Assembly: GCA_023265625.1 (NCBI GenBank)
Contig: JAHFST010000003.1
Coordinates: forward strand, 99,478 to 163,477
From: Deltaproteobacteria bacterium
GTDB taxonomy: Bacteria; UBA10199; JACPAL01; JAHFST01
Length of the DNA stretch: 64,000 nucleotides
Direction: 5' to 3'
Position 1 is the first letter of the stretch. Every line of letters starts with the position of its first letter. Below, one piece after another: positions 1 through 7,774 of the stretch. The notes under the pieces were generated by a model that was not told the DNA's origin, ran no database searches, and saw only the letters and a program-made list of their open reading frames with translations. The position numbers and the translations under genes were made by a program.

Positions 1-2
1 GG

Positions 3-119
3 CGTCCGCGTAATTTTAGAAGAGAGGGTAATCCCGCGGTCGCTGGGCCAGGGCAAGAGGTTACAGCACGTGAGCCAGCGAAGCCACCGACGCCCGATAG
101 TCCTGAAGGGACGTCATGA
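3..119 (+). CDS. kamD: C-terminal end of the gene before kamE, probably lysine 5,6-aminomutase alpha subunit (partial)
   Basis: The third forward frame is open from the window edge to a TGA at 117-119 that overlaps the ATG of kamE as ATGA. KamD and KamE are the two subunits of the B12- and PLP-dependent D-lysine 5,6-aminomutase and are normally encoded together in this order. Only about 38 residues are visible, a proline- and charge-rich tail that carries no diagnostic motif, so the identity rests on the position and the translational coupling, not on sequence. The rest of the gene lies outside the window. Confidence 0.45.
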   Translation, partial: RPRNFRREGNPAVAGPGQEVTAREPAKPPTPDSPEGTS

Positions 120-979
120 AAAAACCGGATTTAAAAGCGATTCGACCTTATGGCGACCATCTGGACGATGGGATCATGCAATTTTCTTTCACCTTGCCCA
201 TCCCGCCTTCCGATGAGGCCAGGGAGGCGGCCAAGCTTTATTTAGAAAAATTGGGATTTACCCATGTGCAAATTGTCTCGATGGAGCTGGTCGGGGAGGA
301 GTTTGCTTTTTTCGTGGCCTATGCGCAATCGGAGGCCACTCTCAATTTTACCAAGATCTCGGTGCCCAAGCCGGAATTTCCGATCATTCCTCACGATCAG
401 TTGTTGAAGCGGGTCCAGGAAAAGATCGGCCGGAGGTTGGTCGTGATCGGAGGCACCACGGGTTCGGATGCGCATACGGTCGGGATTGATGCGATCCTGT
501 CCATCAAGGGGATCAAGGGCGACAAGGGGTTGGAGTATTATCCGTGTTTTCAGGTCATCAATCTCCGGGCGCAGGTCTCCAATGAGCGTTTGGTGGAGCG
601 GGCCTTGGAATTAAAGGCCGATGCCTTGCTTGTCTCCCAGGTGGTGACCCAACAGGATCAGCATTTAAAAAATCTTCGCGAGTTGACGCAGTTGCTCAAA
701 AAGACGCACGGTTTGCCGCCGCACTTGTTGTTGATCGCCGGCGGCCCGCGCATGGATCATCGCACGGCCCTGTCCGTGGGTTTTCACGGCGGTTTTGGTC
801 CCGGGACCTTGCCATCGCAGGTGGCGAATTTTATTGTTCATGAGCTGATCCGGAGGATGCATGGTCATGGCAAAAAAGAAACGAGCTCAGGTCGGGTGGA
901 AGAGCACGTTCCGCATAAAGCTCCGCCCAAAAGACTCTCATTATTCGGGTGGCTTAGTGGCGGGGGCAAAGGTTCTTGA
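116..979 (+). CDS. kamE: Lysine 5,6-aminomutase beta subunit (B12-binding)
   Basis: This subunit carries adenosylcobalamin and helps bind PLP for the 1,2-shift of the terminal amino group of lysine, an early step of anaerobic lysine fermentation to acetate and butyrate. Residues 1-90 match the KamE dimerisation region. The base-off cobalamin motif DxHxxG is seen as DAHTVG at 118-123, inside GSDAHTVGID, and lysines follow at 131-137 where the family holds its PLP-linked lysine. A Rossmann-like B12 fold continues to about 245. At 287 residues it is roughly 25 longer than the classical enzyme. The extra Lys/Gly-rich tail is encoded inside the 119-bp overlap with kal. The start is fixed by ATGA coupling to the upstream gene. 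Confidence 0.93.
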   Translation: MKKPDLKAIRPYGDHLDDGIMQFSFTLPIPPSDEAREAAKLYLEKLGFTHVQIVSMELVGEEFAFFVAYAQSEATLNFTKISVPKPEFPIIPHDQLLKRVQEKIGRRLVVIGGTTGSDAHTVGIDAILSIKGIKGDKGLEYYPCFQVINLRAQVSNERLVERALELKADALLVSQVVTQQDQHLKNLRELTQLLKKTHGLPPHLLLIAGGPRMDHRTALSVGFHGGFGPGTLPSQVANFIVHELIRRMHGHGKKETSSGRVEEHVPHKAPPKRLSLFGWLSGGGKGS

Positions 980-1229
980 GCTGTTCGGTGACGCCGCCAC
1001 CCAACTCTGTCTCCGCGAGGCTGGGGTGGAGGGGTTGTTTCGGGCCTATGAGTCGGTTGATTTTCTCGCTCCGGTTTATGCGGGTGATACCCTTCGAGTC
1101 ACCGCTACCATCATCCAGGTGGGTCACACCTCTCGTCGGATGAAGTTTGTGGCCCTTAAATCAAAAAAGATAGTTTGTCGGGCCCTGGGTACGGTGGTGA
1201 TCCCAGAGTTAGGTCGAGATGAAGCGTGA
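861..1229 (+). CDS. kal: 3-aminobutyryl-CoA ammonia-lyase
   Basis: This hot-dog-fold enzyme removes ammonia from L-3-aminobutyryl-CoA to give crotonyl-CoA, the last lysine-specific step of the fermentation pathway. The core from about residue 20 (DSHYSGGLVAGAKVLELFGD, then GLFRAYESVDFLAPVYAGD) matches the small Kal family of about 125 residues. A GGAGG at 852-856 precedes ATG 861 by 4 bases; ATG 867 is an alternative start. The gene begins 119 bp inside kamE in a different frame, and at least the last 60-65 bp of that overlap encode conserved Kal sequence, so the overlap is real and not a start-site error. Confidence 0.88.
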   Translation: MVMAKKKRAQVGWKSTFRIKLRPKDSHYSGGLVAGAKVLELFGDAATQLCLREAGVEGLFRAYESVDFLAPVYAGDTLRVTATIIQVGHTSRRMKFVALKSKKIVCRALGTVVIPELGRDEA

Positions 1230-1270
1230 CGTAGATAGCAACTTTTAATCGTTTTCGACGATAGCTCGGC

Positions 1271-3610
1271 ATGATTTCTGACAGCTTGTTAGTGGCGTGG
1301 CGAGGATTACCTCCTGACCTTTTGAAGAGTGCCGCGCCCGTCTTGCAGGAGCTTTGTTGCACGTATGGTGCCGGTGGTCCCATTTCTTTGTTACAAGGGG
1401 AGCGGTTTCTTCGTGATCTGACGATTCGACCCGATTTGCAGGCTAGGGTTGTCGGACTGTTTGGGTTGCCACCCAGCGCAATATCCAATGAAACACAAGA
1501 TAAGGCGGAGGAGAATCGCCATCTTCCCGTTGCGTCACCCAATCATTTTTTGACCTTTGACTATGTGCAGTGGCGTTTAAATACCGCGACGCGGCGAGTG
1601 AAGTGCTCTTGGGGAGACTTCAAAGAACAACTCTCAGGATTTTTGCGGGACAATGTAGCGTTGCCCATTCCCTACGATCCTACGATTGATCAGCGTCGTG
1701 TAATGGTAGAGGACATCCATAAAGATGTCGCCTTGTTGGAAGACCCTCAACTCTCTAGGCGGGAACAAAATATCGTTCAAAAGGCCTTCCAACGACTCTT
1801 GGGGACCATTGAAATTTATGGACAGTTGATTGCAGAGACACCAGATTCTCGTGATTATCGTCGTACTTTTCTCGCTGCTTTGTGGAAGATTTATGGCCGC
1901 AAGGAAGAACCCCGTAATCGTTTTCGTTTTTCCTATTATGCCAGTGACCGGGCCTTTCGGTTGCAGCCGAGGGAAGACAAAACATCCAATTCACTTTTTG
2001 TAGAGGTGATGGGTAAGTTACGCGGGGCCAAGAAACAGATCCAGAGGGCAACCACATCGGCGGATTTATCAGCGCAACCGATTCACATTCATGAAGCCGA
2101 TTGTTTGGCCTTTGCACGTTTCATTGAAATAGCTGATCTTATTCCAGGGAGTGCCTGCCGTTTGATCTCTGTTGATGATCTGATGCGATCCCCATTGACG
2201 AAGCGAGGGGGAAGCTATTGGGCAGAGATGGTTTCTGGAGATGTTGTAGCGCCTGATATTACCTTGATCAAAGCGGCTAAGGCACGTATCCGGGCCAAAA
2301 GGCTGAGTCTCAAAATCTCGGGTCAAGTTATGGAGATCTTTATTCCCTATGATGCGGTCTTTCTTGATCCCAAGGGACGTTCTGAGTTGAAGGATGTGAT
2401 GAGCAAGATCCAACGTGGGTTCCAAAATAAAGTCATTCTCGTTGATGCCCTTGGTGACTATATCGTGATTCGACTCATGACCTTGAGTTTTGAAGAGGCC
2501 CTTTACGAGGTCTTGTATGGTGCTTCAGCGGTTCGGTACTACTTCGTCGAAGAAGATCTGGATCGTGATGAGGTGATGATGCTGCGTTCGTGCGGATTTT
2601 CTCCCCACTATTTTACGCCGGATTCTCTGCTCTTGGGGGATGTGCGGTGTCGCATTGATCGACTTTTTTGGGACCTTCATGAACGGTTTCATGCGGCTTC
2701 CATGGCGCAATATTCCAGTCAGGTGAGGAAGGTAGCGAGTTTCTTATATGAGAACGTCAAGACGGAGTCATGGGTACAAGATCCAAGGATGCAGCGGCAC
2801 TTGGATGCACTAGCCGACATGAATGGTCGCGGATCGGATGAGCATGAGTTTACTTTTTCCCTAGATCCATTTTTTGCCGATATTTATGAAGTCGTGGCGG
2901 AGTCGGTGAAGAGTCGTGAAGTATTGTGGCGGCAGATAGACTCGCTCCATTTATTATTGCAGCGATATCTCGATTGGTGTCGACGTCATGTGCCTGAGGA
3001 CGAATCTTTACGGGAGGGTTATCAACAATTTCGTCAGAGGTTGGAGGAGGCCTATCAATGCGCTTTGGTCAATTTGATGCTGTTTAGCGCTGAGCGGATT
3101 GGCCGCCAGTCCTCGGTGCAGGAAGATTATCGTTACTTCGTATCCACCTTGGTTTCAAGACGATCAACTCTATCGGCACGATCTCGGTTTGATCTTCTCT
3201 GCAAGTTTGCGATGGACAGCCGGTTTAATCATTTCCCTGCCTGGTTTGATCTGATCCGGGATCTCTCCGGCCAGGTGACCGGCGATGCGATTGCGATTGG
3301 AACGGCCTTACTGAATTTGGTGAGCCACGATCATTTTAGAGGGGAGTCCAATTATCGCCTCGCGATCGCTCATCTGGATCTGACCTATGACCATCGCACC
3401 GGATGGACGCAAACAACTTATGCCATTCTAAGACAGTTGCAGTCCAAACCTGATTTTACGGCTACGGTTCATGAAGCGGATGTTTTAGAGTTACATCATT
3501 CCCCTACGCTCTCTCCATCTTCTGTCATGGCCCTATGGCAGGATTTTTTAAGTTTTTTCCCATTGGTTTTTGGTCATTTTAGTTTTAAAATGAGTCATCA
3601 TGAATCTTGA
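1271..3610 (+). CDS. Unrecognised 779-residue protein in the lysine operon
   Basis: I do not recognise a family. The frame is open for 2.3 kb and begins 41 bp after kal. It has no signal peptide and no transmembrane segment; the composition is that of a soluble protein rich in Arg, Leu and aromatic residues. The C-terminal half (about 470-700) looks strongly helical, with repeated amphipathic stretches such as LWRQIDSLHLLLQRYLDW. The middle (about 270-440) has alternating strand-like hydrophobic segments. It is less GC-rich than kamE or kce, with more A/T-ending codons, which suggests recent acquisition or relaxed constraint. Its stop overlaps the next small gene, so it is translated with the kam-kal-kce genes. 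No enzyme of lysine fermentation of this size is missing at this position. Confidence 0.8.
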   Translation: MISDSLLVAWRGLPPDLLKSAAPVLQELCCTYGAGGPISLLQGERFLRDLTIRPDLQARVVGLFGLPPSAISNETQDKAEENRHLPVASPNHFLTFDYVQWRLNTATRRVKCSWGDFKEQLSGFLRDNVALPIPYDPTIDQRRVMVEDIHKDVALLEDPQLSRREQNIVQKAFQRLLGTIEIYGQLIAETPDSRDYRRTFLAALWKIYGRKEEPRNRFRFSYYASDRAFRLQPREDKTSNSLFVEVMGKLRGAKKQIQRATTSADLSAQPIHIHEADCLAFARFIEIADLIPGSACRLISVDDLMRSPLTKRGGSYWAEMVSGDVVAPDITLIKAAKARIRAKRLSLKISGQVMEIFIPYDAVFLDPKGRSELKDVMSKIQRGFQNKVILVDALGDYIVIRLMTLSFEEALYEVLYGASAVRYYFVEEDLDRDEVMMLRSCGFSPHYFTPDSLLLGDVRCRIDRLFWDLHERFHAASMAQYSSQVRKVASFLYENVKTESWVQDPRMQRHLDALADMNGRGSDEHEFTFSLDPFFADIYEVVAESVKSREVLWRQIDSLHLLLQRYLDWCRRHVPEDESLREGYQQFRQRLEEAYQCALVNLMLFSAERIGRQSSVQEDYRYFVSTLVSRRSTLSARSRFDLLCKFAMDSRFNHFPAWFDLIRDLSGQVTGDAIAIGTALLNLVSHDHFRGESNYRLAIAHLDLTYDHRTGWTQTTYAILRQLQSKPDFTATVHEADVLELHHSPTLSPSSVMALWQDFLSFFPLVFGHFSFKMSHHES

Positions 3611-3788
3611 AAAAAAACAATCTCCTAGGAAATATCATATCGTTGATAAGGATGGTTGGCTCGTTGTTGTACACGATAGCCCCTTGCCTAAGAATGTAAT
3701 TTTGAAAGCGATGCAACGATCCCGTGATGATAGGATTAAAGTAACTCTTGGACCATTCTTCAAACAACGGCCCAAAAAAACAGCATGA
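3600..3788 (+). CDS. Small basic protein, 62 residues, unknown
   Basis: It starts 11 bp before the stop of the 779-residue gene and ends in a TGA that overlaps the ATG of kce (ATGA at 3785-3788). Being locked between two overlapping genes is the main support that it is translated. The product is basic and soluble with a short strand-like stretch (KYHIVDKDGWLVVVHD) and a Lys/Arg-rich C-terminus. It could be a partner of the large protein just before it. No family is recognised, and it is possible that it is only a coupling ORF that carries ribosomes to kce. Confidence 0.6.
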   Translation: MNLEKKQSPRKYHIVDKDGWLVVVHDSPLPKNVILKAMQRSRDDRIKVTLGPFFKQRPKKTA

Positions 3789-4615
3789 TAAACCCCGTCA
3801 TTATCACCGCAGCCTTGGTGGGAGCGGAGTTAACCCGGAAAGAGACTCCTTATCTTCCCCTAACACCCGATGAGATTGCGGAGGCTGGCGAGCGAGCGGT
3901 GGCGGCGGGTGCGGCGGTCCTACATCTCCATGTCCGTGATCGCAAAGGCAGGCCGAGCTGTGATCCAAAGATCTTCCGCGAAGTGATTCGCAAGATTCGC
4001 AAGCGAACCAACGCAATCCTGCAGGTTTCGACCGGCGGATCGGTGCATGATTCCTTCACCGACCGCTTGAAACCGTTGACGGCCGGTGCCGAGATGGCGT
4101 CGCTTAATAGCGGAAGTGTCAATTTTTGGGAGGAGGTTTTTGCCAACCCGCGTCCTTTTATTGAAAAACTGGCCCGGCAGATCCAAAAGAAGGGGATCAA
4201 GCCGGAGATCGAGGTCTATGATCTTTCTCATTTGGAAGTGGCATTGTCCCTTATCGAACAAGGGCTCGTGTTGTCGCCGGGGCATTTGCAGTTTGTCCTT
4301 GGGATCAAAGGGGGACTGAACGCGACGGAGGAAAATCTCCGTCTACTTGTTGGTCGCCTCCCGACCGGAGCGAGTTGGACCGTGGCGGGCATCGGCCGTC
4401 ATCAGTTCCCCATGGCGGCCCTGGCCCTGCAGATGGGAGGCCATGTTCGTGTTGGATTGGAAGACAATATTTATCTGGGGAAAGGCGTCTTGGCCCAAGG
4501 GAGTCATGAGTTGGTCAAAAAAGCGGTGGCCCTGTCTCACCAATATGGCAGACAACCCGCATCCATCGTAGAATCCCGGCGCCTTTTAAATTTGTCCCTA
4601 GACCCTACGCCCTAA
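3785..4615 (+). CDS. kce: 3-keto-5-aminohexanoate cleavage enzyme
   Basis: This is a BKACE-family (DUF849) zinc enzyme that condenses 3-keto-5-aminohexanoate with acetyl-CoA to give acetoacetate and 3-aminobutyryl-CoA; the latter is the substrate of kal upstream. The zinc-ligand motif HLHVRD is at 47-52, the N-terminal ITAALVGAE carries the conserved glutamate near residue 15, and VGLEDN near residue 225 supplies the acidic pair of the active site. Length 276 is normal for the family. Translation is coupled to the preceding 62-residue ORF by ATGA. kamA and kdd, the other pathway genes, are not in the window and may lie upstream. Confidence 0.93.
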   Translation: MINPVIITAALVGAELTRKETPYLPLTPDEIAEAGERAVAAGAAVLHLHVRDRKGRPSCDPKIFREVIRKIRKRTNAILQVSTGGSVHDSFTDRLKPLTAGAEMASLNSGSVNFWEEVFANPRPFIEKLARQIQKKGIKPEIEVYDLSHLEVALSLIEQGLVLSPGHLQFVLGIKGGLNATEENLRLLVGRLPTGASWTVAGIGRHQFPMAALALQMGGHVRVGLEDNIYLGKGVLAQGSHELVKKAVALSHQYGRQPASIVESRRLLNLSLDPTP

Positions 4616-4635
4616 ACCCTGTAACCTGTCTTCCT

Positions 4636-5562
4636 ATGCCCGGCATCGGTGTTGTCGTGAATCCCCACTCCAAGCAGTACAAAGAAAATCCCGAAAAGAT
4701 GAAGCGCCTGGGTTTTATCGTGGGGGATCGTGGTGATTTTGCCAGTACGCAAAATTTGCTCGATATTCGGTGTGTGGCGGAGCGCTTTAGGGATCGGGAC
4801 ATTGACATCCTGGCTTTGAGTGGAGGGGATGGGACTAATCACCGAACCTTGACCACCTTCATCGAGGTCTACGGGCAGAAGCCGTTGCCCAAGATCGCCA
4901 TGTTGCGCGGAGGAACCCTCAACACCGTGGCCTTCTCTTGCGGGGTTCGGGGCACACCGGAAAGTAATTTGTCGAATCTTTTGTTCAAATACCATGAGGA
5001 CGAAGAATTTGAAACGACCCAGGTCACGATGACGAAGATCAACAATTTTTATGGTTTCATCTGGGGCTGCGGGGTCATTTATCGTTATATGGAATCTTAC
5101 TACCAGCTGGGGCAGGGATCGCCCTTGAATGCGGCATTAACCCTGGGTCATGCCATGGGCTCGGCCCTGGTGAATGGGCCGTTTGCCTGCCGCATGTTCG
5201 AGCGGATGCAGGGAGAGGTCGCGGTGAATGGCCAGGCCTGGCCATTCAAGAATTATTCGGCGATTTATACCGGTTCGGTGGAATACCTGGGTTTGGGTTT
5301 CCGGGTTTTCTATCATGCCCACGACCCCGGTAAGTTTCATGCGGTCGGTTTTTCCCTGCCGCCCCGCAATGTGTTGCCCTACGTCCCGGCGATGTTCATC
5401 GGCCGTCCCTCCGGTTGCCCCAATTTATTGGAGGCCGCTGCGTCGCAGATGGTCGTCCAATTGAACCAACCAGTCCCCTATACCATTGATGGGGACCTCC
5501 ATGAACCCCATGACCGTTTTGAGATCGGGATAGGCCCTCGCCTAACCGTCATTGTCAAATAA
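4636..5562 (+). CDS. Diacylglycerol-kinase-fold lipid kinase-like protein
   Basis: The N-terminal third has the DAGK/NAD-kinase-fold signature: VVVNPHS near residue 6, the nucleotide-binding loop LALSGGDGTNH near residue 60, and MLRGGTLNTVA near 89-99. The C-terminal domain carries the usual YTIDGDLHE-type beta-sandwich motif near residue 286. These enzymes phosphorylate lipid hydroxyls with ATP at the inner membrane. The substrate cannot be read from sequence; diacylglycerol, sphingoid base or another lipid are all possible. It begins 20 bp after kce and probably shares the transcript, but a functional link to lysine fermentation is not evident. Confidence 0.82.
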   Translation: MPGIGVVVNPHSKQYKENPEKMKRLGFIVGDRGDFASTQNLLDIRCVAERFRDRDIDILALSGGDGTNHRTLTTFIEVYGQKPLPKIAMLRGGTLNTVAFSCGVRGTPESNLSNLLFKYHEDEEFETTQVTMTKINNFYGFIWGCGVIYRYMESYYQLGQGSPLNAALTLGHAMGSALVNGPFACRMFERMQGEVAVNGQAWPFKNYSAIYTGSVEYLGLGFRVFYHAHDPGKFHAVGFSLPPRNVLPYVPAMFIGRPSGCPNLLEAAASQMVVQLNQPVPYTIDGDLHEPHDRFEIGIGPRLTVIVK

Positions 5563-5565
5563 CGT

Positions 5566-5581
5566 TGGCATCTTCTTTGCA
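5566..5581 (+). promoter_or_regulatory. Sigma-54 (-24/-12) promoter candidate
   Basis: TGGCATCTTCTTTGCA starts right after the stop of the lipid-kinase gene. The GG (5567-5568) and GC (5579-5580) elements have the exact spacing of the RpoN consensus TGGCAY-N5-TTGCW, and only one consensus position differs. Transcription would begin near 5592 and read into the small ORF and the lipoprotein gene. Confidence 0.6.
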
Positions 5582-5588
5582 AAGTACT

Positions 5589-5612
5589 CTGGTTAAGACT
5601 AACTTTAACCAG
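5589..5612 (+). repeat. Perfect inverted repeat at the predicted transcript start
   Basis: CTGGTTAA (5589-5596) and TTAACCAG (5605-5612) form a perfect 8-bp dyad with an 8-base loop. It sits exactly where transcription from the sigma-54 candidate would begin. It is not followed by a T-run, so it is not an intrinsic terminator. It could be an operator or a 5' stem that stabilises the mRNA. Confidence 0.4.
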
Positions 5613-5621
5613 GGGGATAGA

Positions 5622-5744
5622 GTGATACCGATCTGCAATAACACCTTGATGCAACGGCTGTTTTACTTCATTGTATTCTTATTCGGTGGCCTTGGGGTAC
5701 AGACTCCGGCGCCGGTTCGGGTACAAAAGAGGTTCTCAAAATGA
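5622..5744 (+). CDS. Possible 40-residue membrane peptide
   Basis: GTG at 5622 is preceded by AGGGGG and opens a 40-codon frame that ends in TGA overlapping the ATG of the lipoprotein gene (ATGA). Residues 13-27 are hydrophobic (LFYFIVFLFGGLGVQ), enough for one membrane span or signal sequence. ATG 5649 is an alternative start. No homolog is recognised. The tight coupling to the next gene is the only strong support; it may be a leader ORF, not a functional peptide. Confidence 0.3.
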   Translation: MIPICNNTLMQRLFYFIVFLFGGLGVQTPAPVRVQKRFSK

Positions 5745-6133
5745 TAAAAATTATCACTCTGATAATTTTTTTATTCCCCGCCTTGGTAGGATTGGGTTGC
5801 AATGGAACGACGACATCGACCGGTGGCACGGTCCCTGGTTCCGATCCAAACATCTCGGGTCAGGTGGATAATCAAGATACCGATGAGCTCGAAAAAATGA
5901 AGGAAGAGGGTAAGCTCACACCGACCGAGGGGACGAGTAAGATACCCGCCATTCTCCCCAAGCATTTGGACGCGGATCTTTCCGTGTTGCCTCCGGAGAT
6001 TGATCCCGATCAGGACAATATCCCCGATGTGGCCTACAAAGAGGGGGTGGTGCTCGATAATTGTCCCGGGGTGTTCAATCCCGACCAAAAGGATTCGGAT
6101 GACAACGGTATCGGCGATGCCTGTGAAAAATAA
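5741..6133 (+). CDS. Secreted lipoprotein with thrombospondin type 3 calcium repeat
   Basis: The N-terminus is a hydrophobic signal peptide (IITLIIFLFPALVGLG) followed by Cys20, a plausible though not perfect lipobox. A Thr/Gly/Asp-rich linker follows. The C-terminus carries a calcium-binding thrombospondin type 3 repeat, recognisable as DPDQDNIPDV, then LDNCPGVFNPDQ, then DSDDNGIGDACE. Such repeats bind Ca2+ through the aspartates and are common in outer-membrane lipoproteins of deltaproteobacterial-type bacteria. The partner or cargo is unknown. The sigma-54 candidate at 5566 makes it likely to be conditionally expressed. Confidence 0.72.
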   Translation: MIKIITLIIFLFPALVGLGCNGTTTSTGGTVPGSDPNISGQVDNQDTDELEKMKEEGKLTPTEGTSKIPAILPKHLDADLSVLPPEIDPDQDNIPDVAYKEGVVLDNCPGVFNPDQKDSDDNGIGDACEK

Positions 6134-6172
6134 AGTAGCTACTCCGCAGCCTCTCGAGTAAACATCATCTCC

Positions 6173-7363
6173 ATGCTAGGAATAGGTTTGATGTCGGGCA
6201 CCTCGGCCGATGGGATTGATGCCGCGTTGGTTTCCATTCAAGGCCATCGAGAAGATCTGCAGATTAAGTTAAAAAGTTTTGCCACGTTTCCCTATTCCCC
6301 GGCCATGCGCAAGCGGATTTTTGCGGCTACTCACCAGGCCCGTGCTGCGGCCATTTGTCGCCTTAATTTCGAATTGGGTGAGCTGTTTGCCGAAGCGGTT
6401 CTCAAGCTCTGTCGGCGTGCTCGTATCTTGCCTGAGAAGGTGGCCTTTATCGGATCTCACGGCCAGACGATTTGTCACCTGGGTACCAAGGGGACCCTGC
6501 AGATTGCGGAACCCGCCGTGATCGCAGCCCGTACCGGGATCATGACCGTGGCCGATTTCCGACCCCAGGATATTGCGGTCGGTGGGGAAGGGGCCCCTTT
6601 GACACCCTATTTTAATTATTTGCTGTTCCGCGACACGCATCTGAATCTCGCCGTGCATAATCTGGGCGGGATCAGCAACATGACGGTGATCCCGCGCGGG
6701 AGAAGGCCTCAGGAGGTCTATGGATTTGATACCGGCCCGGGCAATATGATCATTGACGGCCTGGTACGACACTTTACCAAGGGCCAGAAGTTGTTTGATC
6801 CGGCGGGGCAGATCGCGGCGCGTGGGGTGATTTGCCTACCGCTCTTGACACGACTCCTGCAACACCCCTTCTTTCGCAAATCACCTCCCAAGACCGCCGG
6901 TCGAGAACAGTTTGGCGATCTTTACCTGCGCGAGTTTCGTCATGAAGCGAGACGTTTTCGATTGCGTGAGCAGGATATGTTGGCCACGGCCACGGCCTTG
7001 ACGGCGGCCTCATTGGCGGCCAGTTATCGCAAATTTGTTTTCCCAAAATTCATTCCGGACGAGATTGTCTTTGGCGGAGGGGGGATTCGCAATCGCACCC
7101 TGATGAGGATGATCTCGCAGGAGTTGCTGGGCATCAAGATCGTGACCTGCGATGAACGTGGTATCTCGGCGGACGCGGCGGAAGCCGTTTGCTTTGCCGT
7201 TTTGGGCTATCAAACGCTGCACGGGATCCCGTCCAACCTGCCTCAGGTCACGGGGGCCAAGCAGGCAGTTGTATTGGGGAAAATTGTACCATCCTATATA
7301 TCCGAGTATGCTCTCAATATTTCTGCAAAAACAAAAGCTCGAAAACGGTCCCCATTTTTATAA
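6173..7363 (+). CDS. anmK: Anhydro-N-acetylmuramic acid kinase
   Basis: AnmK hydrolyses the 1,6-anhydro ring of anhMurNAc released by lytic transglycosylases and phosphorylates it to MurNAc-6-phosphate in the cytoplasm. The diagnostic MSGTSADGIDAAL motif is at residues 8-20, GSHGQTI and GFDTGPGNM follow in the middle of the protein, and GGGGIRN is in the second half, as in the ASKHA-fold family. Length 396 is slightly long; the last 30 residues are a Lys/Ser-rich extension. amgK and murU, which can complete recycling to UDP-MurNAc, lie 2 kb downstream on the other strand. Confidence 0.95.
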   Translation: MLGIGLMSGTSADGIDAALVSIQGHREDLQIKLKSFATFPYSPAMRKRIFAATHQARAAAICRLNFELGELFAEAVLKLCRRARILPEKVAFIGSHGQTICHLGTKGTLQIAEPAVIAARTGIMTVADFRPQDIAVGGEGAPLTPYFNYLLFRDTHLNLAVHNLGGISNMTVIPRGRRPQEVYGFDTGPGNMIIDGLVRHFTKGQKLFDPAGQIAARGVICLPLLTRLLQHPFFRKSPPKTAGREQFGDLYLREFRHEARRFRLREQDMLATATALTAASLAASYRKFVFPKFIPDEIVFGGGGIRNRTLMRMISQELLGIKIVTCDERGISADAAEAVCFAVLGYQTLHGIPSNLPQVTGAKQAVVLGKIVPSYISEYALNISAKTKARKRSPFL

Positions 7364-7521
7364 GTCGTTTCCGCATCTTTTTCGGTCATGCTGCGACCTC
7401 CATATTCGGCAGTCGTTTTGCCACTGACAATCTGGCCCAGTCGCCTGACGGCCTGTTGAAAGCCATATGAAGTTTTTATTGTTCCAAATATGAATCATAT
7501 GTTCCACAATTGGAACAATAT

Positions 7522-7701
7522 TCAATCGTCCGATTGACCCGGTAGGGTGCCGTAGGGGCGATCCTTGTGATCGCCCTGATCGGTATGGTAGGGATTGGGG
7601 CGAATACAAGATTCGCCCCTACAAGCCGGGGTATCCATGATGAAAACAACCCCGTGAATATGGTTGGGCATGAGCCCAATTTTTTTTGCGTCCGCACACA
7701 A
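7522..7701 (-). pseudogene. Remnant of a Y1 (IS200/REP-associated) transposase
   Basis: Read on the minus strand, the frame contains MPNHIHGVVFIMDTP (7671 downwards), the HUH signature of Y1 tyrosine transposases (HxH in NHIHG). It is cut by stop codons at 7702-7704 and 7522-7524, so only about 60 codons survive. The amino-terminal part and the catalytic-tyrosine region are missing or decayed. Two hairpins of the local REP-like repeat lie inside the remnant. This fits a RAYT-type transposase associated with these repeats. Confidence 0.55.
7552..7622. repeat. REP-like double hairpin, copy 1
   Basis: The 71-bp unit begins GTAGGGGCGA and ends TCGCCCCTAC, an outer inverted repeat. It contains two inner hairpins: GGGCGATC (7556-7563) with GATCGCCC (7569-7576), and GGGGCGAAT (7597-7605) with ATTCGCCCC (7611-7619). 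The same architecture recurs at 55210-55260, and a single-hairpin version lies at 41206-41234. Confidence 0.75.
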
Positions 7702-7774
7702 CTAATTCCCCTAGGTACCGATAATAGTAGTGTTGCTGGGGGCGAGTGGTGTGGACTTTAACAGGAGGAATTAT

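Noticed and set aside
7358-7609. 83-codon minus-strand frame downstream of anmK
   Set aside because: It crosses the REP-like hairpins and part of the Y1 relic in another frame and shows no conserved motif; it is most likely decayed sequence.
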